NCBI GenBank assembly: GCA_028641055.1
Contig: CM054060.1
Coordinates: forward strand, 236,248,833 to 236,312,832
Direction of reading: 5' to 3'
Source of the DNA: Alopecurus myosuroides
Taxonomy: Eukaryota; Streptophyta; Magnoliopsida; Poales; Poaceae
Length of the DNA stretch: 64,000 nucleotides
A model generated the notes under the pieces. The model saw only the letters and a list, made by a program, of their open reading frames with translations, ran no database searches and had not been told where the DNA came from. This document shows, piece after piece, positions 10,881 through 22,375 of the stretch (its first letter is position 1; each line of letters starts with the position of its first letter). Position numbers and translations under genes: made by a program.

Positions 10881-10900
10881 GTAGGAACTAAGCTTGGGGA
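10881..10900 (+). other. Polypurine tract of the outer element
   Basis: GGTAGGAACTAAGCTTGGGGA lies directly before the 3' LTR start TGTTGATACGTC. The AAGCTTGGGGA form is the standard tract of TGATACGTC-type Triticeae gypsy elements. Confidence 0.75.
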
Positions 10901-12318
10901 TGTTGATACGTCATAAATGTATCCATAATTTCTGATGTTCCATGTTGTTTTCATACTATATGTTACATGTTTCTTATACACTTTATGTCATTTTTATGAA
11001 TTTTCTGGGACTAACCTATTGACAAGATGCCATAGAGCCAGTTCTTGTTTTTTGTTGTTTTTAGTTTCAGAAAAGTTGTTCTGAAAATATTCTCGGAATT
11101 GGACGATTCGAAGCCCAGAAGTCTTAGAATTCTCGGAGGATCAAAGGAGTCCAAAAGAGACACGGAGAGGGGTAGAGGGGTGCCCACACCATGGGTGGGC
11201 GCGGGTCCCCCTGGCCGCGCGCCAGGGGTGGTGTGGCCTCCCTGGATACCCACCGACATCGCACTTTATCTTATAAAGTTCCCCCGAGGCATTAACCCTA
11301 GATATATCAGCCCCCTTCCACGAAAAGTTCCGTAGCTCCGCCGCCGACAAGTTTTGGGGGGACATAAATCTATGTTTCGGCACCCTACCGGGATGGGGAA
11401 GTGCCCCCGGAGCCATCTCCATCGACTCCACCGCCATCTTCATCGCTGTTGGTATCTCCCATGATGAGGAGGGAGTAGTTCTCCCCCGGGGCTGAGGGCT
11501 CTACGGGTAGCTATGTGTTTTATCTCTCTCTCCCATGGTGTGATCTTTATGTGATCATGAGCTTTGTAATCTAGTTGAATAAGTAGATGTTACTCTTCAT
11601 TTGTTATGCTACTCAACTGGTTTTGTTATGAGATCTTCATGGACACTTTTATCACGGTGTAAAGGTGACAGTGTGTGCACCATGTGGTTTAGCGTGATAT
11701 TTATATTTTGTGTTGGATGACCGTATGAAATTGTGGTGTTTGTCTGGAACCATCTAGGGCTCATAGTGACAGTGTGAGGTTACCTAGATGGGGAAATGCA
11801 AACTCTAAGGAGTGCTCTTACAGCCCTACACAATGATTGGTGTTTGTTATCCGACCGTAGAGTGGTTCGGAGTAGCATAGTGAAGAAATAATATTTATGC
11901 ATTCAATTATGTTATTATTGTTGAGAGTGTTCACTAGTGAAAGTATGATCCCTAGGCCTTGTTTCTAAGCATTAAAACACCGTTTACATTTAGTTCTGCT
12001 ACATGTTTGCTTGCTGCCATTTTTATTTTAGATTTCTACTATCACTTATAATCATTCATATTACTTATATTTCACTCTCTCTCTTCGCCGAACTAGTGCA
12101 CCTATACAACTGACAATTGTATTAGGTGTGTTGGGGACACAAGAGACTTCTTGTATCGTAATTGCAGGGTTGATTGAGAGGGATATCTTTGACCTCTTCC
12201 TCCCTGAGTTCGATAAACCTTGGGTGAATCACTTAAGGAAAACTTACTGCTGTTCTACAAACCTCTGCACTTGGAGGCCCAACACTGTCTACAAGAATAG
12301 AAGCTTGCGTAGACATCA
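10901..12318 (+). repeat. 3' LTR of outer gypsy-type element (about 1418 bp)
   Basis: Starts TGTTGATACGTC after the polypurine tract and ends TAGACATCA at 12318. It matches the 5' LTR at 1-1391 with scattered substitutions and a few small indels (for example a CCGCCG unit difference near 11340), indicating an insertion of moderate age. The five bases after it are GCCGC. The partner target duplication is outside the window. Confidence 0.9.
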
Positions 12319-14065
12319 GCCGCCGCCTCCGTCGTCGCCTTCGCCACCCCTCGCGCCCGCTCCCCCGTCCAGCCACCCCTCCCCAAGTCCGGCGTCCTCG
12401 CCTACTACACCGTCGCCGGCCTATCCCTTGCGTTGGAGCCTTGTCGATGAGCACCGACCAGCGCGCCTGCGAGCTGTTCGTCCGATTGCCCAAGGTACGG
12501 TTCCATCACCTACCATGGATAGTTCGGACGAGTACTACTATAGTAGCATGCAATACTCATCCTCGTCTTCAGAATAATTGGACGATGAGTCCGAGGCTTT
12601 GGTTGCTACGCTCCTCATCAATGAGCACATTTTGAGGCAGCAACCGATGTACAGGGGCTCGGTTCCCGACCGTTCCCCGGCTTTGGACCGTGACATAGTA
12701 GGTGGACATGCCCAGCTGTACAAAGATTACTTCCACTCCACGAAGCCTATATACCCAGCTCATAAGTTCCGGCGGAGGTTCCAGATGGCGAGGCATGTGT
12801 TCACCCGCATTCGGCTGGGCGTGATGGCATATGATGATTATTTCGTTTGCAAGCCCGATGCCCTTGGTAAGCTTGGTTTCACCTCTTACCAGAAGTTCAT
12901 GGCAGCCATTCGAATGCTTGCATATGGGGTTGCTGGAGATCTCGTTGACGAGGACATGCGCATGAGCGAGTCCACATGCCTCGACTCAATGTACAATTTT
13001 TGTACGACTGTCATTGCGGTGTTTGGGCCGGAGTATTTGAGGGAGCCAACTGTTGAAGACACTTCCCGACTCTTGGCCATCAACGAGCAAAGAGGATTCC
13101 CTGACATGCTTGGGAGCATAGATTGCATGCATTGAGAGTGGAAGAATTGCCCATTTTCTTAGCAGAGCCAGTACAAGGGACATTCGGGGCGTGTTCGGTT
13201 GTGCTCGAAGCGGTGGCATCATAAGACCTATGGATTTGGCACTCGTTCTTCGGCATGGCCGACACACACAATGACATCAACGTGCTTCAGCGATCACGGG
13301 TCTTTGGTAGGCTCTCCGAAGGCGATGCACCGGAGGTGAGGTTTGAGATCAATGGCCACCGGTACACCAATGGCTACTACCTCGCTGATGGTATCTACCC
13401 CCAATTGTCCATATTTGTAAAGACGATCGGCTGCCTTGTCGGTGAGAAGAGGACAGAGTTTGCTCAAGAACAAGAGGGTGCTACGAAGGATGTGGAGCGA
13501 GCTTTCGGGGTACTCCAAGCATGTTGGGCTATTGTTCGACACCCTGCTAGGACATGAAGCCTCCAGGTTATGTGGGAAGTGATGACTTGTTGTGTCATCA
13601 TGCACAATATGATCGTCGAGGATTAGCGTAACGAGGCCCGTTTTGACCAGGATTGGGAGTTCGGGGGCGAGATGGTTGAGCCCCAGCCTGGAGTGATATT
13701 ATTTGAAGAATTCACCGAATTTCATCGTGACATGCGTGATAGGAATCTTCACAGGCAGCTTCAAAATGATTTGGTTGAACATACGTGGGCTCACTTGGTG
13801 AGCAACTAGTTGCCCCCCATCAATCTATTTGAAACATTTTATTTCGATTTGGTTGTAATACATTTTATTTGCTTGGATGACTCATTTATTTGCTTGGATG
13901 ACTCAAATGATCAAAATTGAAAAACCAGCCCCGTCCGGACCAAATAGGTCGACAGGTTGGGTTCAGTAGTCCAAATGGCCGGACATAGGCCCGATGTACC
14001 TCCGATTCTCAAACCAAACGGACGAAAACGGAGCATGCGCGGACCTCGACGCGTTGGAGTTGCTC
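12319..14065 (+). mobile_element. PIF/Harbinger DNA transposon relic, 5' end lost
   Basis: A transposase relic is followed by a terminal sequence GTTGGAGTTGCTC at 14053-14065 and then TAA. In reverse complement this is GAGCAACTCCAAC, the usual Harbinger terminal inverted repeat next to a 3-bp TAA/TTA target duplication. The left terminus is absent because the outer LTR element adjoins at 12318. That element probably inserted into this Harbinger, leaving the other half left of the window. Confidence 0.7.
12515..13809 (+). pseudogene. PIF/Harbinger transposase (HARBI1-like nuclease) pseudogene
   Basis: Reading from ATG 12515 (MDSSDEYYYSS...) the frame meets TAA at 12575. It then continues as a Harbinger-type DDE transposase with RRRFQMARHVF, the catalytic GSIDCMH, LADGIYP and, near 13495, ERAFGVLQ; these carry the presumed D, D and E residues. 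Lesions visible are TAA 12575, TGA 13133 and a TAG near 13158 (both at positions where the family has Trp), a frameshift between about 13190 and 13255, and TGA at 13555 and TAG near 13624. The C-terminal helix region ends with ...HTWAHLVSN near 13809. It is clearly dead, but all three catalytic blocks can still be read. GC-rich sequence at 12319-12514 may be its 5' untranslated part. Confidence 0.85.
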
Positions 14066-14380
14066 TAAAGTGAAATTCACCGTTTACACACCCCGGCCTG
14101 CACGAAAGGCGCACGTCATCAGTGGGATGTTCTGTGGGCTTGGGCCAGTATATTCAGGCGAGCAATCCTAAGGTAGTAAAGGGCCGAATCGTACAATTCT
14201 CTGTCCCTCTTCTTCGTCTGTCATTTTTTTTATGGGCAAGCTAGTCTTCGTCATCATCGAAAAGATCAGTTCCAAAATTCGGACACAGAAAAATCACATC
14301 GCGGCGCGAGCGTGCAAAGTGTGCTCTGCGGAGTAGGTGCAGGGTAGATCGAAGCGGCTCGGAGCCATACGCCGGCTGCC

Positions 14381-17300
14381 ATGGCTGGAGGAGCCGGCGG
14401 CGACGGAGGAGGAGCGGATTCGTTGCCTCGCAGGGCGTGGAAGCAGTACCTGCTCCAGCTCCAGCTCCACCCTCTCCGGACCAAGGTCCTGATCGCTTTC
14501 TCTCGCTGTTTCCGTCGGATTTACCTGATTAGTTTTCGGGGGGTTTCCTTCACCTGGGTTTCGCTGCTGAACAGATGATCACGGCGGGGTGCCTCGCCGG
14601 CGTCAGTGACTCAGTGGCGCAGAAGCTCTCCGGGTACCAGAAGATCGAGAAGCGCCGCATATTGCTCAAGATGGTGAGTACGCCGATGCTTCCTTGTTTT
14701 GTCTTTATTTCTAGTGGTGCTCTTATTTAGGGAGCTAGACTGATTTGTGTGTATTCGTGTTCCAGTCTCTTGGAAATGGAAGAACACTTGATTTAGTAAT
14801 AGGAGGATGATATGTCAGTTCAATTTTGACTTAAATTTTTGACAGTTCATCGATTGCGACTTCTTTGTTGTTGTAACGCCAGTGCTGAGTATGAGTAGTC
14901 CCTATCAGATGGATTTCAGTAGGGGATGGTTTATATTTTTGGGGGAGGAAATGGCGATTGAGTCGAAAGACGTCTTGCCTGTAGATTATCTAGCTATTGG
15001 TTTCAGAATGTTCAGTTCATTCTTGGAATCTGGGTAATCTGGCATGTCTTATTTGAGGATAAGTTCGGTGAGTAATGCTGCGTCTCCGGGCAGTTTTCTT
15101 ACGGAAAGAAATTATGGGATGATGTGTTCCTAGCTGGACGACCCCACCAGGAGAAATTCAGGAGGGGGGGGGGGGGGGGGCAAATTAGGGGAGGACACAC
15201 GTTTCCGTAGTCAGTTTCTGTAACAAGTTTTCCGTAGGTCTAGCATTTCTACAAGTTCAGTATAGTGGTATGTCTCTCATGGCCTGCGGTTGTTTTTTTC
15301 GTGCAATTTCAGTTGCCATGCATAGAATTTAGTTGTTACATAAGTTTCCAGTGTACTTGCAGACTGGTGGGTCACTGTGTTGCTAGGTATTCTGTACAGA
15401 TTAGTTATATCTGAAACCACCTAAAAGTTTAACATGCACATTAAACCTTTGTTTTTTGGTACTTGCTTGATTCTGTTGACAGTGAGCTACTCCCCTGCCT
15501 TCTTATACTTCACTTGTCGGTATATATGTTGGTGAATAGTTATGTCAAAGAGGATGTCGTGATGTATAGATTTTATGAAAGAGAATGTGCATCATCTACA
15601 TGTGGAAACCTGTTAAAGGGGCTTGACTATTTTTGGCAGACGGCTTCACCATATGTGGTATTGTTCTACTTAAGTTGTTCTTGGATCTGGTGTGAGATCA
15701 TAGCCTGGATTTATAGTAAGCTGTGTGACCATTAAAGTAGTGAAAATCGGAAACTTGCGTTTCTAAGGCTATAAATGAGAAAAATTACTTGAACATTCTT
15801 ATTTTCACCTGTTACTCGTGAAGAGAGTAGAGATATTTACAGCTGGTGGACAGCGGATATTACTCGACATAATTTCAGTCATTTTGTGTCTCTACTATCT
15901 TGCTAACTCATAAGAAACATCACAGATAGGTATTTGTGCAATATATGCTTCTCTGCTGTTGCTTATGATGCTTTCTTTTGTGCTTTCTGTATTATGATGT
16001 GACACAATGTACTGAATTATTTGCTGCAGATGTTGGGGTTCGCATATGGGGGCCCATTTGGGCATTTCATGCATAAATTGTTGGATTATATCTTTAAAGG
16101 AAAGAAGGATACCAAAACTGTTGCTAAGAAGGTATAACACTTATCATCTGATAATCCACATCTTATCATTCATTTCTTTTTGTGGTGGCTATATATATAA
16201 ATAGTCTTCCTGGAAACGGTAAAAGTTCAGGTGAACATATGTGTAAAGCATAGTACACCTTGTTCTCGTAAAGTTTTGACTTCAGCACTAATACGGACCA
16301 GCGCTGCAGTAATGCAGTTTAACTATGTGCTAGCAAATTTCCCGAGATCATGAATCAAGTCAGAATGCATTAAGATGTTTCATAGATTATACTCTTTTCA
16401 GGTGTTGTTGGAGCAGATCACCTCCTCTCCCTGGAACAATCTACTCTTCTTATTCTATTATGGATATGTTGTCGAGAGTAAGTTTGTAATTTTCGAAATA
16501 ATTTAGATCTTGTGCTAATTCCATTGGCATCACACTACGCCAATTATTACCAGCGATAATTTAATTAGTATTACCATCATGCAAGTATGATTCTGTCATA
16601 TATAGAAGGAAGTATTAGCAGAGCAGAATTTAGGAACTGAGCTGGAAAAAAAGGGAACCAGACGCCAATTACCAGTGATAATTCAATCAGTATTACCATC
16701 ATGCAAGTATGATTCTGTCATACATAGAAGGAAGTATTAGCAGAGCAGAGTTTAGGAACTGGGCAGAAAAAAAAGGCAACCATACGCCAATCGCCAGTGA
16801 TAATTTAATCAGTATTACCGTCATGCAAGTATGATTCTGTCTAGAAGGAAGTATTAGCAGAGCAGAGTTTAGGAACTGAGCAGGAAAAAAAGGGAACCAG
16901 ACTGTTTTCCTGTTTTGCAGTGACCAGATGTTTTCTGAATTTATTCTCAGGTGGGGTATTTGCCTTTTTGGTCCAAATTTCCTGTTCGAGTTTTTTATTA
17001 AATATGTGATGTATGAAACATATCTAACAAACATCTATGAACCCATTCCACTAAAAAAGGAGCATTGGCTAGGGGAAGTCCAAAACAAATCCAATCACAA
17101 ATTTCTCCTGGGTCCTAGAATAGAGTGTTGTGTTACCTAAATAAGATGATGGTCTATCTAAATTCATAGAAAGTGTTGAATCTAGTTCCCCTGTCTGGCT
17201 AGTCTACCCCACTGTACTTATGAGTTCTGGACACGTTGCAATGTAGAGAGGCCTTTCAAGGAGGTGAAGACTAGGGTCAGGAAACAATATCCTTCAGTGC

Positions 17301-17644
17301 AGTTGTCTGCTTGGATGGTACGAAACTTGCTTTATGCTATTGCTTCTTCCCTCCGAGTTTCCTCTACGTCTCATTGATAGATCTTATTCAACACGCAGTT
17401 TTGGCCCATAGTTGGCTGGATAAACCATCAGTACGTGCCGCTGCAGTTCCGGGTGATTGTCCACAGCTTCGTTGCATGTTGTTGGTAATGCTATTTTTGG
17501 CTGAACTCCTCGGTAGCTTCTTTCAAAACTCAAAAGCATGATATTCCCCAGTCACACATCTCTTACCTGGCCGTCCTTCTTATTTTCTGCAGGGGGATAT
17601 TTCTCAACCTCCGCGCCAGGGCGGCGTCTTTGAAGCAGTCATAG
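14381..17644 (+). CDS. PMP22: PMP22-like Mpv17/PMP22 family membrane protein (196 aa, seven exons)
   Basis: Join 14381-14485, 14575-14673, 16030-16131, 16402-16477, 17247-17317, 17399-17484, 17593-17644. All introns are GT-AG and the lengths sum to 196 codons plus TAG with no lesion. The product begins MAGGAGGDGGG and contains QLQLHPLRTK, AGCLAGVSDSVAQKLSG, the GPFGHF block, FKGKKDTKT, SSPWNNLLF, the WPIVGWINHQYVPLQFR block and a final WGIFLNLRARAASLKQS. This is the complete Mpv17/PMP22 fold, with four membrane segments expected. Arabidopsis PMP22 (about 190 aa) is a peroxisomal membrane protein. Peroxisomal location here is inferred from that similarity, and channel or transport function is not proven in plants. 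Exon 5 begins with AAG where grass relatives appear to have Arg. Intron 4 carries a 120-bp tandem array, and the 3' part of the gene is duplicated at 19046-19895. No clear TATA box is seen upstream. Confidence 0.9.
16537..16902 (+). repeat. Three tandem ~120-bp units inside intron 4 of PMP22
   Basis: Units start ACGCCAAT at 16537, 16662 and 16784 (125, 122 and 119 bp). Each contains ATCATGCAAGTATGATTCTG, then GAAGGAAGTATTAGCAGAGC and a poly-A stretch before GGGAACCA. Two units reappear in the downstream duplicate at about 19050-19265. Confidence 0.9.
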
Positions 17645-17808
17645 GCGGGTTTAGAAGTAAAGATTTTAGCTCAGCTCCGACAGGGAGTAACAAGGATGCT
17701 GAGCACGGTATTGTGTTGTGTACTGCTGGTGGTTCAATGTATTTAATTGGTCTGAGGATTTGCATATTTCTCCTCTTCGGTAACTTGCTGGCCTACCAAA
17801 AATGAGTA

Positions 17809-17933
17809 CTCCCTCCGTTCAAAAATACATCGACTTACATTTGTCCAAAGATACATGTATGTAGACACTAAAACATGTCTAAATGCATCTATATTTGGCT
17901 AAATGGAAGTCATGTATTTTTAAACGGAGGGAG
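17809..17933. mobile_element. Stowaway MITE (125 bp) downstream of PMP22
   Basis: Terminal inverted repeats CTCCCTCCGTTC / AACGGAGGGAG lie inside TA dinucleotides at 17807-17808 and 17934-17935. The homologous site in the duplicate (19711-19712) has a single TA and no element, which proves the insertion and its TA target duplication. Confidence 0.95.
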
Positions 17934-18115
17934 TAGGTGACAGCATTCCAGTCTGCTTCAGGGGGGTACTCTGCTGTCTATGCTCTCGAATGAAATGAGT
18001 ACTCTGTTATTGCCACTAAAGCTCTGCGATATTGGTAGAACAAAATTGTATTAGCAACAACATCAACATATTTGTCCTACCTTTCAACCTAAGATCGTGA
18101 TGCAACTTAATTTTA

Positions 18116-19045
18116 TAATTATTTATTATTATTCACTGTTCTATATGAATGGAAGGACAAAGTTATGTGAGCGGACACCACCCCATACAACACGACACAA
18201 CTCAGGGTAGCATAACGATCATAACTCGCTGCAAACGAACATTGAGGGTAGTACGCACTCCACGACTGGCTAGTCCCGGAACTACAAAACAACGGAGCGT
18301 GCCCTAAGCTAAGCAACATCGCTGCGTTTCGACCAACGCGTCACCTTGGAAGAACGACGACTCCAACTTGACTTCTCTTGTCGACGCACCATCCACCCTT
18401 GATGTCGGAGGTGGCCCGACAGAGACACCTTCTTGGATTCACCGACGACGGCGTGCATTGCGCCTTTCAACCTAGGACGGTGACCCGACAGAGACACCTT
18501 CTTGGATTCACCAACGACGGCGTGCATTGCGCCTCTAAAACATCAACCTAGGACGGTGACAAGCACACGAGGAAAGAAACAAGGAACCTCACGCCATGAA
18601 TCCAAACACGATGCTCCCAACAGAGTGACGACATCGATACGCCGCCATCGTGCCGATCCAACCGAATCTAGCCTTTCGCCCGGAGACAACAAACAAACCG
18701 GAGTAGCTAGGGGAAGATGCCGACACTCCTTGGCGACGCCTCCACGGAGGGGAACGACGCACACGAGCGCGACCGTCGCTGGCAGCAACCAAAGACGAGC
18801 AAGACTTTCGTCCGGATTGGACTAGCTTCCTTGTCTTGCACACCGCCGCTGCCGCAAACCCTCGCCGTTGTAGGCCAGTATCGTGGTCGCAGCCCAACCT
18901 CCATCACAGAAAGTTGAGGAGGCGCAACCCATCTTCCGCCTCCACCCCGGATGAGGATGCAGCCGCGGACCATCTCCGGTGCAACCTCCCCACCCATGGC
19001 CGCTGGCCCCACCTTGCTCCAAGCACGCTGCAACTTAATTTTAGT
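18116..19045. repeat. Unclassified GC-rich spacer between the two PMP22 copies
   Basis: This block separates the PMP22 3' region from its duplicate. Both borders carry the string GCAACTTAATTTTA (about 18112 and 19030), so it may have been created by the duplication or inserted at it. It contains a 69-bp direct repeat (units at 18415 and 18484, CCCGACAGAGACACCTTC...). Overlapping frames occur on both strands, but none resembles a known protein. It looks like an unclassified cereal repeat. Confidence 0.5.
18415..18555. repeat. 69-bp direct repeat, two copies
   Basis: CCCGACAGAGACACCTTCTT and the following sequence through CATTGCGCCT occur at 18415 and again at 18484, differing at few positions. 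A partial third start (CAACCTAGGACGGTGAC) follows near 18544. Confidence 0.85.
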
Positions 19046-19895
19046 TAAGTATTTTACCATCATGCAAGTATGATTCTGTCATATATAGAAGGAAGTATTA
19101 GCAGAGCAGAATTTAGGAACTGAGCTGGAAAAAAAAGGGAACCAGACGCCAATTACCAGTGATAATTCATTCAGTATTACCATCATGCAAGTATGATTCT
19201 GTTTAGAAGGAAGTATTAGCAGAGCAGAGTTTAGGAACTGAGCAGGAAAAAAAGGGGAACCAGACTGTTTTCCTGTTTTGGGCCGCTGACCAGATGTTTT
19301 CTGAATTTATTCTCAGCTGGGCCAGCTTCGTTGCATGTTGTTGGTAAATGTTATTTTGGCTGAACTCCTGGGTAGCTTCTTTCAAAACTCAGAAGCATGA
19401 CATTCCCCAGTCACACATCTCTTACCTGGTCATTCCTTTTAATTTCCTGCAGGGGGATATTTCTCAACCTCCGCGCCAGGGCGGCGTCTTTGAAGCAGTC
19501 GTAGGCGGGTTTAGAAGTAAGATTTTAGCTCAGCTCCGACAGGGAGTGACAAGGATGCTGAGCACGGTACTGTGTACTGCTGGTGGTTCAATGTATTTAA
19601 TCGGTTCGAGGATTTGAATATTCCTCTAGTATCTGGGTTGTTCGTTGCACCGACATTCTCTTATGCAGCCTCTTGGGTAACTCGCTGGACGCTGGCCTAC
19701 CAAAAATGAGTAGGTGACAGCATCCGAGTCTGCTTATTAAGGGGTACTCTGCTGTTCATGCTCTCCAAAGAAATGAGTGATCTGTTATTGCCACTAAAGC
19801 TCCGTGATGTTGGTAGAACAAAATTATATTAGCTACAACATCAACATATTTGTCCTACCTTTGAAAGTAAGATTGTGCTGCAACTTAATTATTTC
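19046..19895 (+). pseudogene. Partial duplicate of PMP22 (intron 4 to 3' flank), exon 5 lost
   Basis: 19050-19315 matches intron 4 of PMP22, including two of its 120-bp units. At about 19316 the sequence jumps from the equivalent of 16953 to that of 17465. This deletes exon 5 and most of exon 6 but keeps the last 23 bases of exon 6 with a GT donor (19345). Intron 6 and a complete exon 7 follow (19453-19504), with acceptor CAG and stop TAG intact. Flank homology continues to about 19895. It lacks exons 1-5, so it cannot encode a PMP22 protein. The spare exon 7 could in principle act as an alternative last exon of the upstream gene, but it would encode the same residues. Confidence 0.85.
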
Positions 19896-20549
19896 TTTAT
19901 GAATGGAAGGTCGTTCAAGGGTTGTGTTTCCATGTCCTGCCACGTTAATCTGCCGTTTGAACACATGTTCTCCTCTGGTAAATTCAACAACGGGCTAAAG
20001 CTTAACCATTCAAAATTCCACGCACCCCGGAGGAACCGTCCCTTTCAAAGCAGTCCTTGGGTTTTCTTGCGCTCTTCCGGCGACGCGAGACCTGCTTGAA
20101 ATGCTGAATCCTTGACGAGGCAACTGAAACTGAATCTTCAACGTACCTAGCCTCTATTCTATTCTGCTTTGCCGTTGCCGGCAGGGCGGGCTGGAGCGGG
20201 TCGCAAGCAGGAGCCGTCAGCGTCCGCATGTCGTTGAACTTGACAACTCCTGGCCTTGAATCGACCCTGCCGTGCTACTCCGTCTCTGAACAATTCAATG
20301 TCCGTATTATTTTCCTGAGAGGACGTAGTGTATTTTAAGCCGTGGAATAGTTCGTGGCGCTCATTTTCTGAAGCGAAAGAGTTCGCACGACTCCCGCTCC
20401 CATCTGATGGTTACGCGTTGCCAAGGAATCAGTCACCTGGACTTTTGTATTATTTGCTCATATTGTGATCAGAGCTTTCGTAAAAGGATCATGTTTCTAT
20501 TAATAGCAGTAGAATCCTTTCAATTTTTATTTGTAATTTTCGGTGCTAA
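19896..20549. other. Intergenic, no gene seen
   Basis: No supported frame or element boundary was found between the PMP22 duplicate and the Harbinger element, apart from a ~75-bp segment at 20446-20520 that recurs at 30208-30280. Confidence 0.5.
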
Positions 20550-21358
20550 GAGCATCTCCACCCGCAGCCCCCATTCGATGTCCGGATCGACGCCGGGACG
20601 AGACGTTCGGGGGCTGTCTGGACGGAAAGGCGTCATCGGAACTGGCTTCTCCCCACTCACTGCCCCCAAATAAATTTAGTTTTTTAAATTTAAGAAGACA
20701 TGCAATTTTATTCAAATTTTTTTTGAATTTTTTACATGATTTGAATGAAATTTAAAAGACACTTAAATTAAACTAAACTAATTGATGCAGTTGAAGACGT
20801 CATCGTCCTCCTCCTTCACGACGTGGCTCGGCCCCGCCTCGTCGTCATTGGCATCACCGCCGTGGCCGTCGTCGCCGTCAGGGAAGGATGAGGAGTCGAG
20901 GTGGACGACGGGGGCGCCGTACATTGCGGCATGGTCCTCGAAGGACCAATCACACCCGTTCCCAATGGCAAGGCGACATAGGGTTTTTGTCGAGGCCTCG
21001 AAGACGGGGGCGCCTGCTGATAGGCGAGCGACTCGACGTAGGTGGGCAACGGCGCCTCTGTCTTGACCACGTGGGAAAACATGTCGCTCGCCATGTGGTG
21101 ATGGGACGCATCGCCGCGGCGCCAGAGCGATGGGACGCCTCCCTACGCCGCCTTAGGAACGGGCGACGCGCAGTGGCTAGACTTCCTTTCCGTCCCTGAC
21201 ACGGCGGGCCCAATTTTGACTACGACGAGGTTGGGATGTGCTTTCTAGACGGAAACTGGGACGCGTCTAGACAAGGAGACTCATTGGGGTGCCCGAATGG
21301 GTGACGTTTTTCATCGGGGCCGCCCAAAGGGCTTTGGGGGCACCGAGTGGAGATGCTC
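20550..21358. mobile_element. Non-autonomous PIF/Harbinger element (809 bp)
   Basis: Terminal inverted repeats GAGCATCTCCAC (20550) and GTGGAGATGCTC (to 21358) are flanked on both sides by TAA (20547-20549 and 21359-21361), the 3-bp target duplication of this superfamily. Subterminal sequence GGGGGCTGTCTGGACGG resembles that of the Harbinger at 51243. Frames on both strands around 20816-21199 are short and show no transposase motif. Confidence 0.9.
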
Positions 21359-21399
21359 TAACCATGCATGCATGGCTGCACTGGTCCAGAAGCCCTGGA

Positions 21400-21660
21400 G
21401 TGAAAAAACACAAATATGACCTTGGGAAGAAACTTCAGCACAAAATGAACCCAAAGCTAAACTATTTTTGGAACTAACCCTTTCGGGTAGCGCCCGCAGC
21501 CACGGCGCGGTACTTAGACGGGTAGCGCTGGCTACCTCGGCGCGGTGATGCAGCCACGTTGGCATGGTGGGGCCAGCCTCGTTAAGGTAGCGCTTAGCGG
21601 CTCGGCGCGGTTAGTCGAAGGGTAGCGCCCCCTTCCTTGGCGCGGTGCCCCCAGGCACTT
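21400..21660. repeat. Left terminal and subterminal repeats of the PMD-MULE
   Basis: The first ~80 bp form the terminal inverted repeat. Beyond it GGGTAGCGC and CGGCGCGGT alternate several times. The complementary motifs (ACCGCGCC, GCGCTACCC) recur at 29720-29920 and also internally at 25210-25445. Confidence 0.8.
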
Positions 21661-22375
21661 AACCCTACGCGCCCCGACCCCTGCCTCTCCGATGCATATT
21701 TTCCAACCGAAGAACACAGGGAGCACATGTCCGGCGGCGACCCTGTCTCCCCCTCCTAAATCTCCACTCAAATTCGGCCGGATTTGAGGATTTCTTGGTG
21801 GATTTCGCGCCCCCCATCCTTCCTCAAGTTATTCTCAACCTATTTCCTTTATTTTGTCCAATATCTCTCTCACATTTGCCCAAATTTTGAAACCCTAGGT
21901 GAAACCTAGTTCATGATTTATTTGAAATTCCTAGATGTACATGTGTGAGAGTTGTGTGTGAGATGTGTATGTAAGAGATGTGTGAGAGATGTGTATATTT
22001 TCATGTTCTCTAATATGGTTGCTAATTTTTGCTTTAACATGTGAGAACTAATTAGTTGTCTTCTCTAATATGGTTGGTAATGTTTGGTGCAGAACATAGC
22101 TAAATGTTTGAGAGGTGTCTACTTGTGTGTTGTTTGGTATATAGATGACTTGTAGGTTGACACATAAATTAATTACCATGTGTATATGAGACATGTGTGA
22201 AATATATTAGGTTGTCTAATGAAATTTTAGTGCTCTCCAGTGTCATGTCTATGTGTGGATGGTGGGTATATTTCTCTTATTAGTTTGTCTCTTCTCATGT
22301 GTATATGAGCATGTTGCAAATTAATTACCATTCTTTATGTCTCTTATTAGTTTGTCTATTTTGCAAAATTATTGG

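Noticed and set aside
12128..12577. 149-aa plus frame spanning the end of the outer LTR and GC-rich sequence
   Set aside because: It crosses an LTR boundary by chance. Its last 20 codons are the start of the Harbinger transposase relic, already listed.
15160..15180. G homopolymer in PMP22 intron 2 as a functional G-tract
   Set aside because: A single long G run in an intron has no supporting context and may be a sequencing-prone homopolymer.
16699..17034. 111-aa minus frame across PMP22 intron 4
   Set aside because: Produced by the intronic tandem repeats; lies within a well-supported intron.
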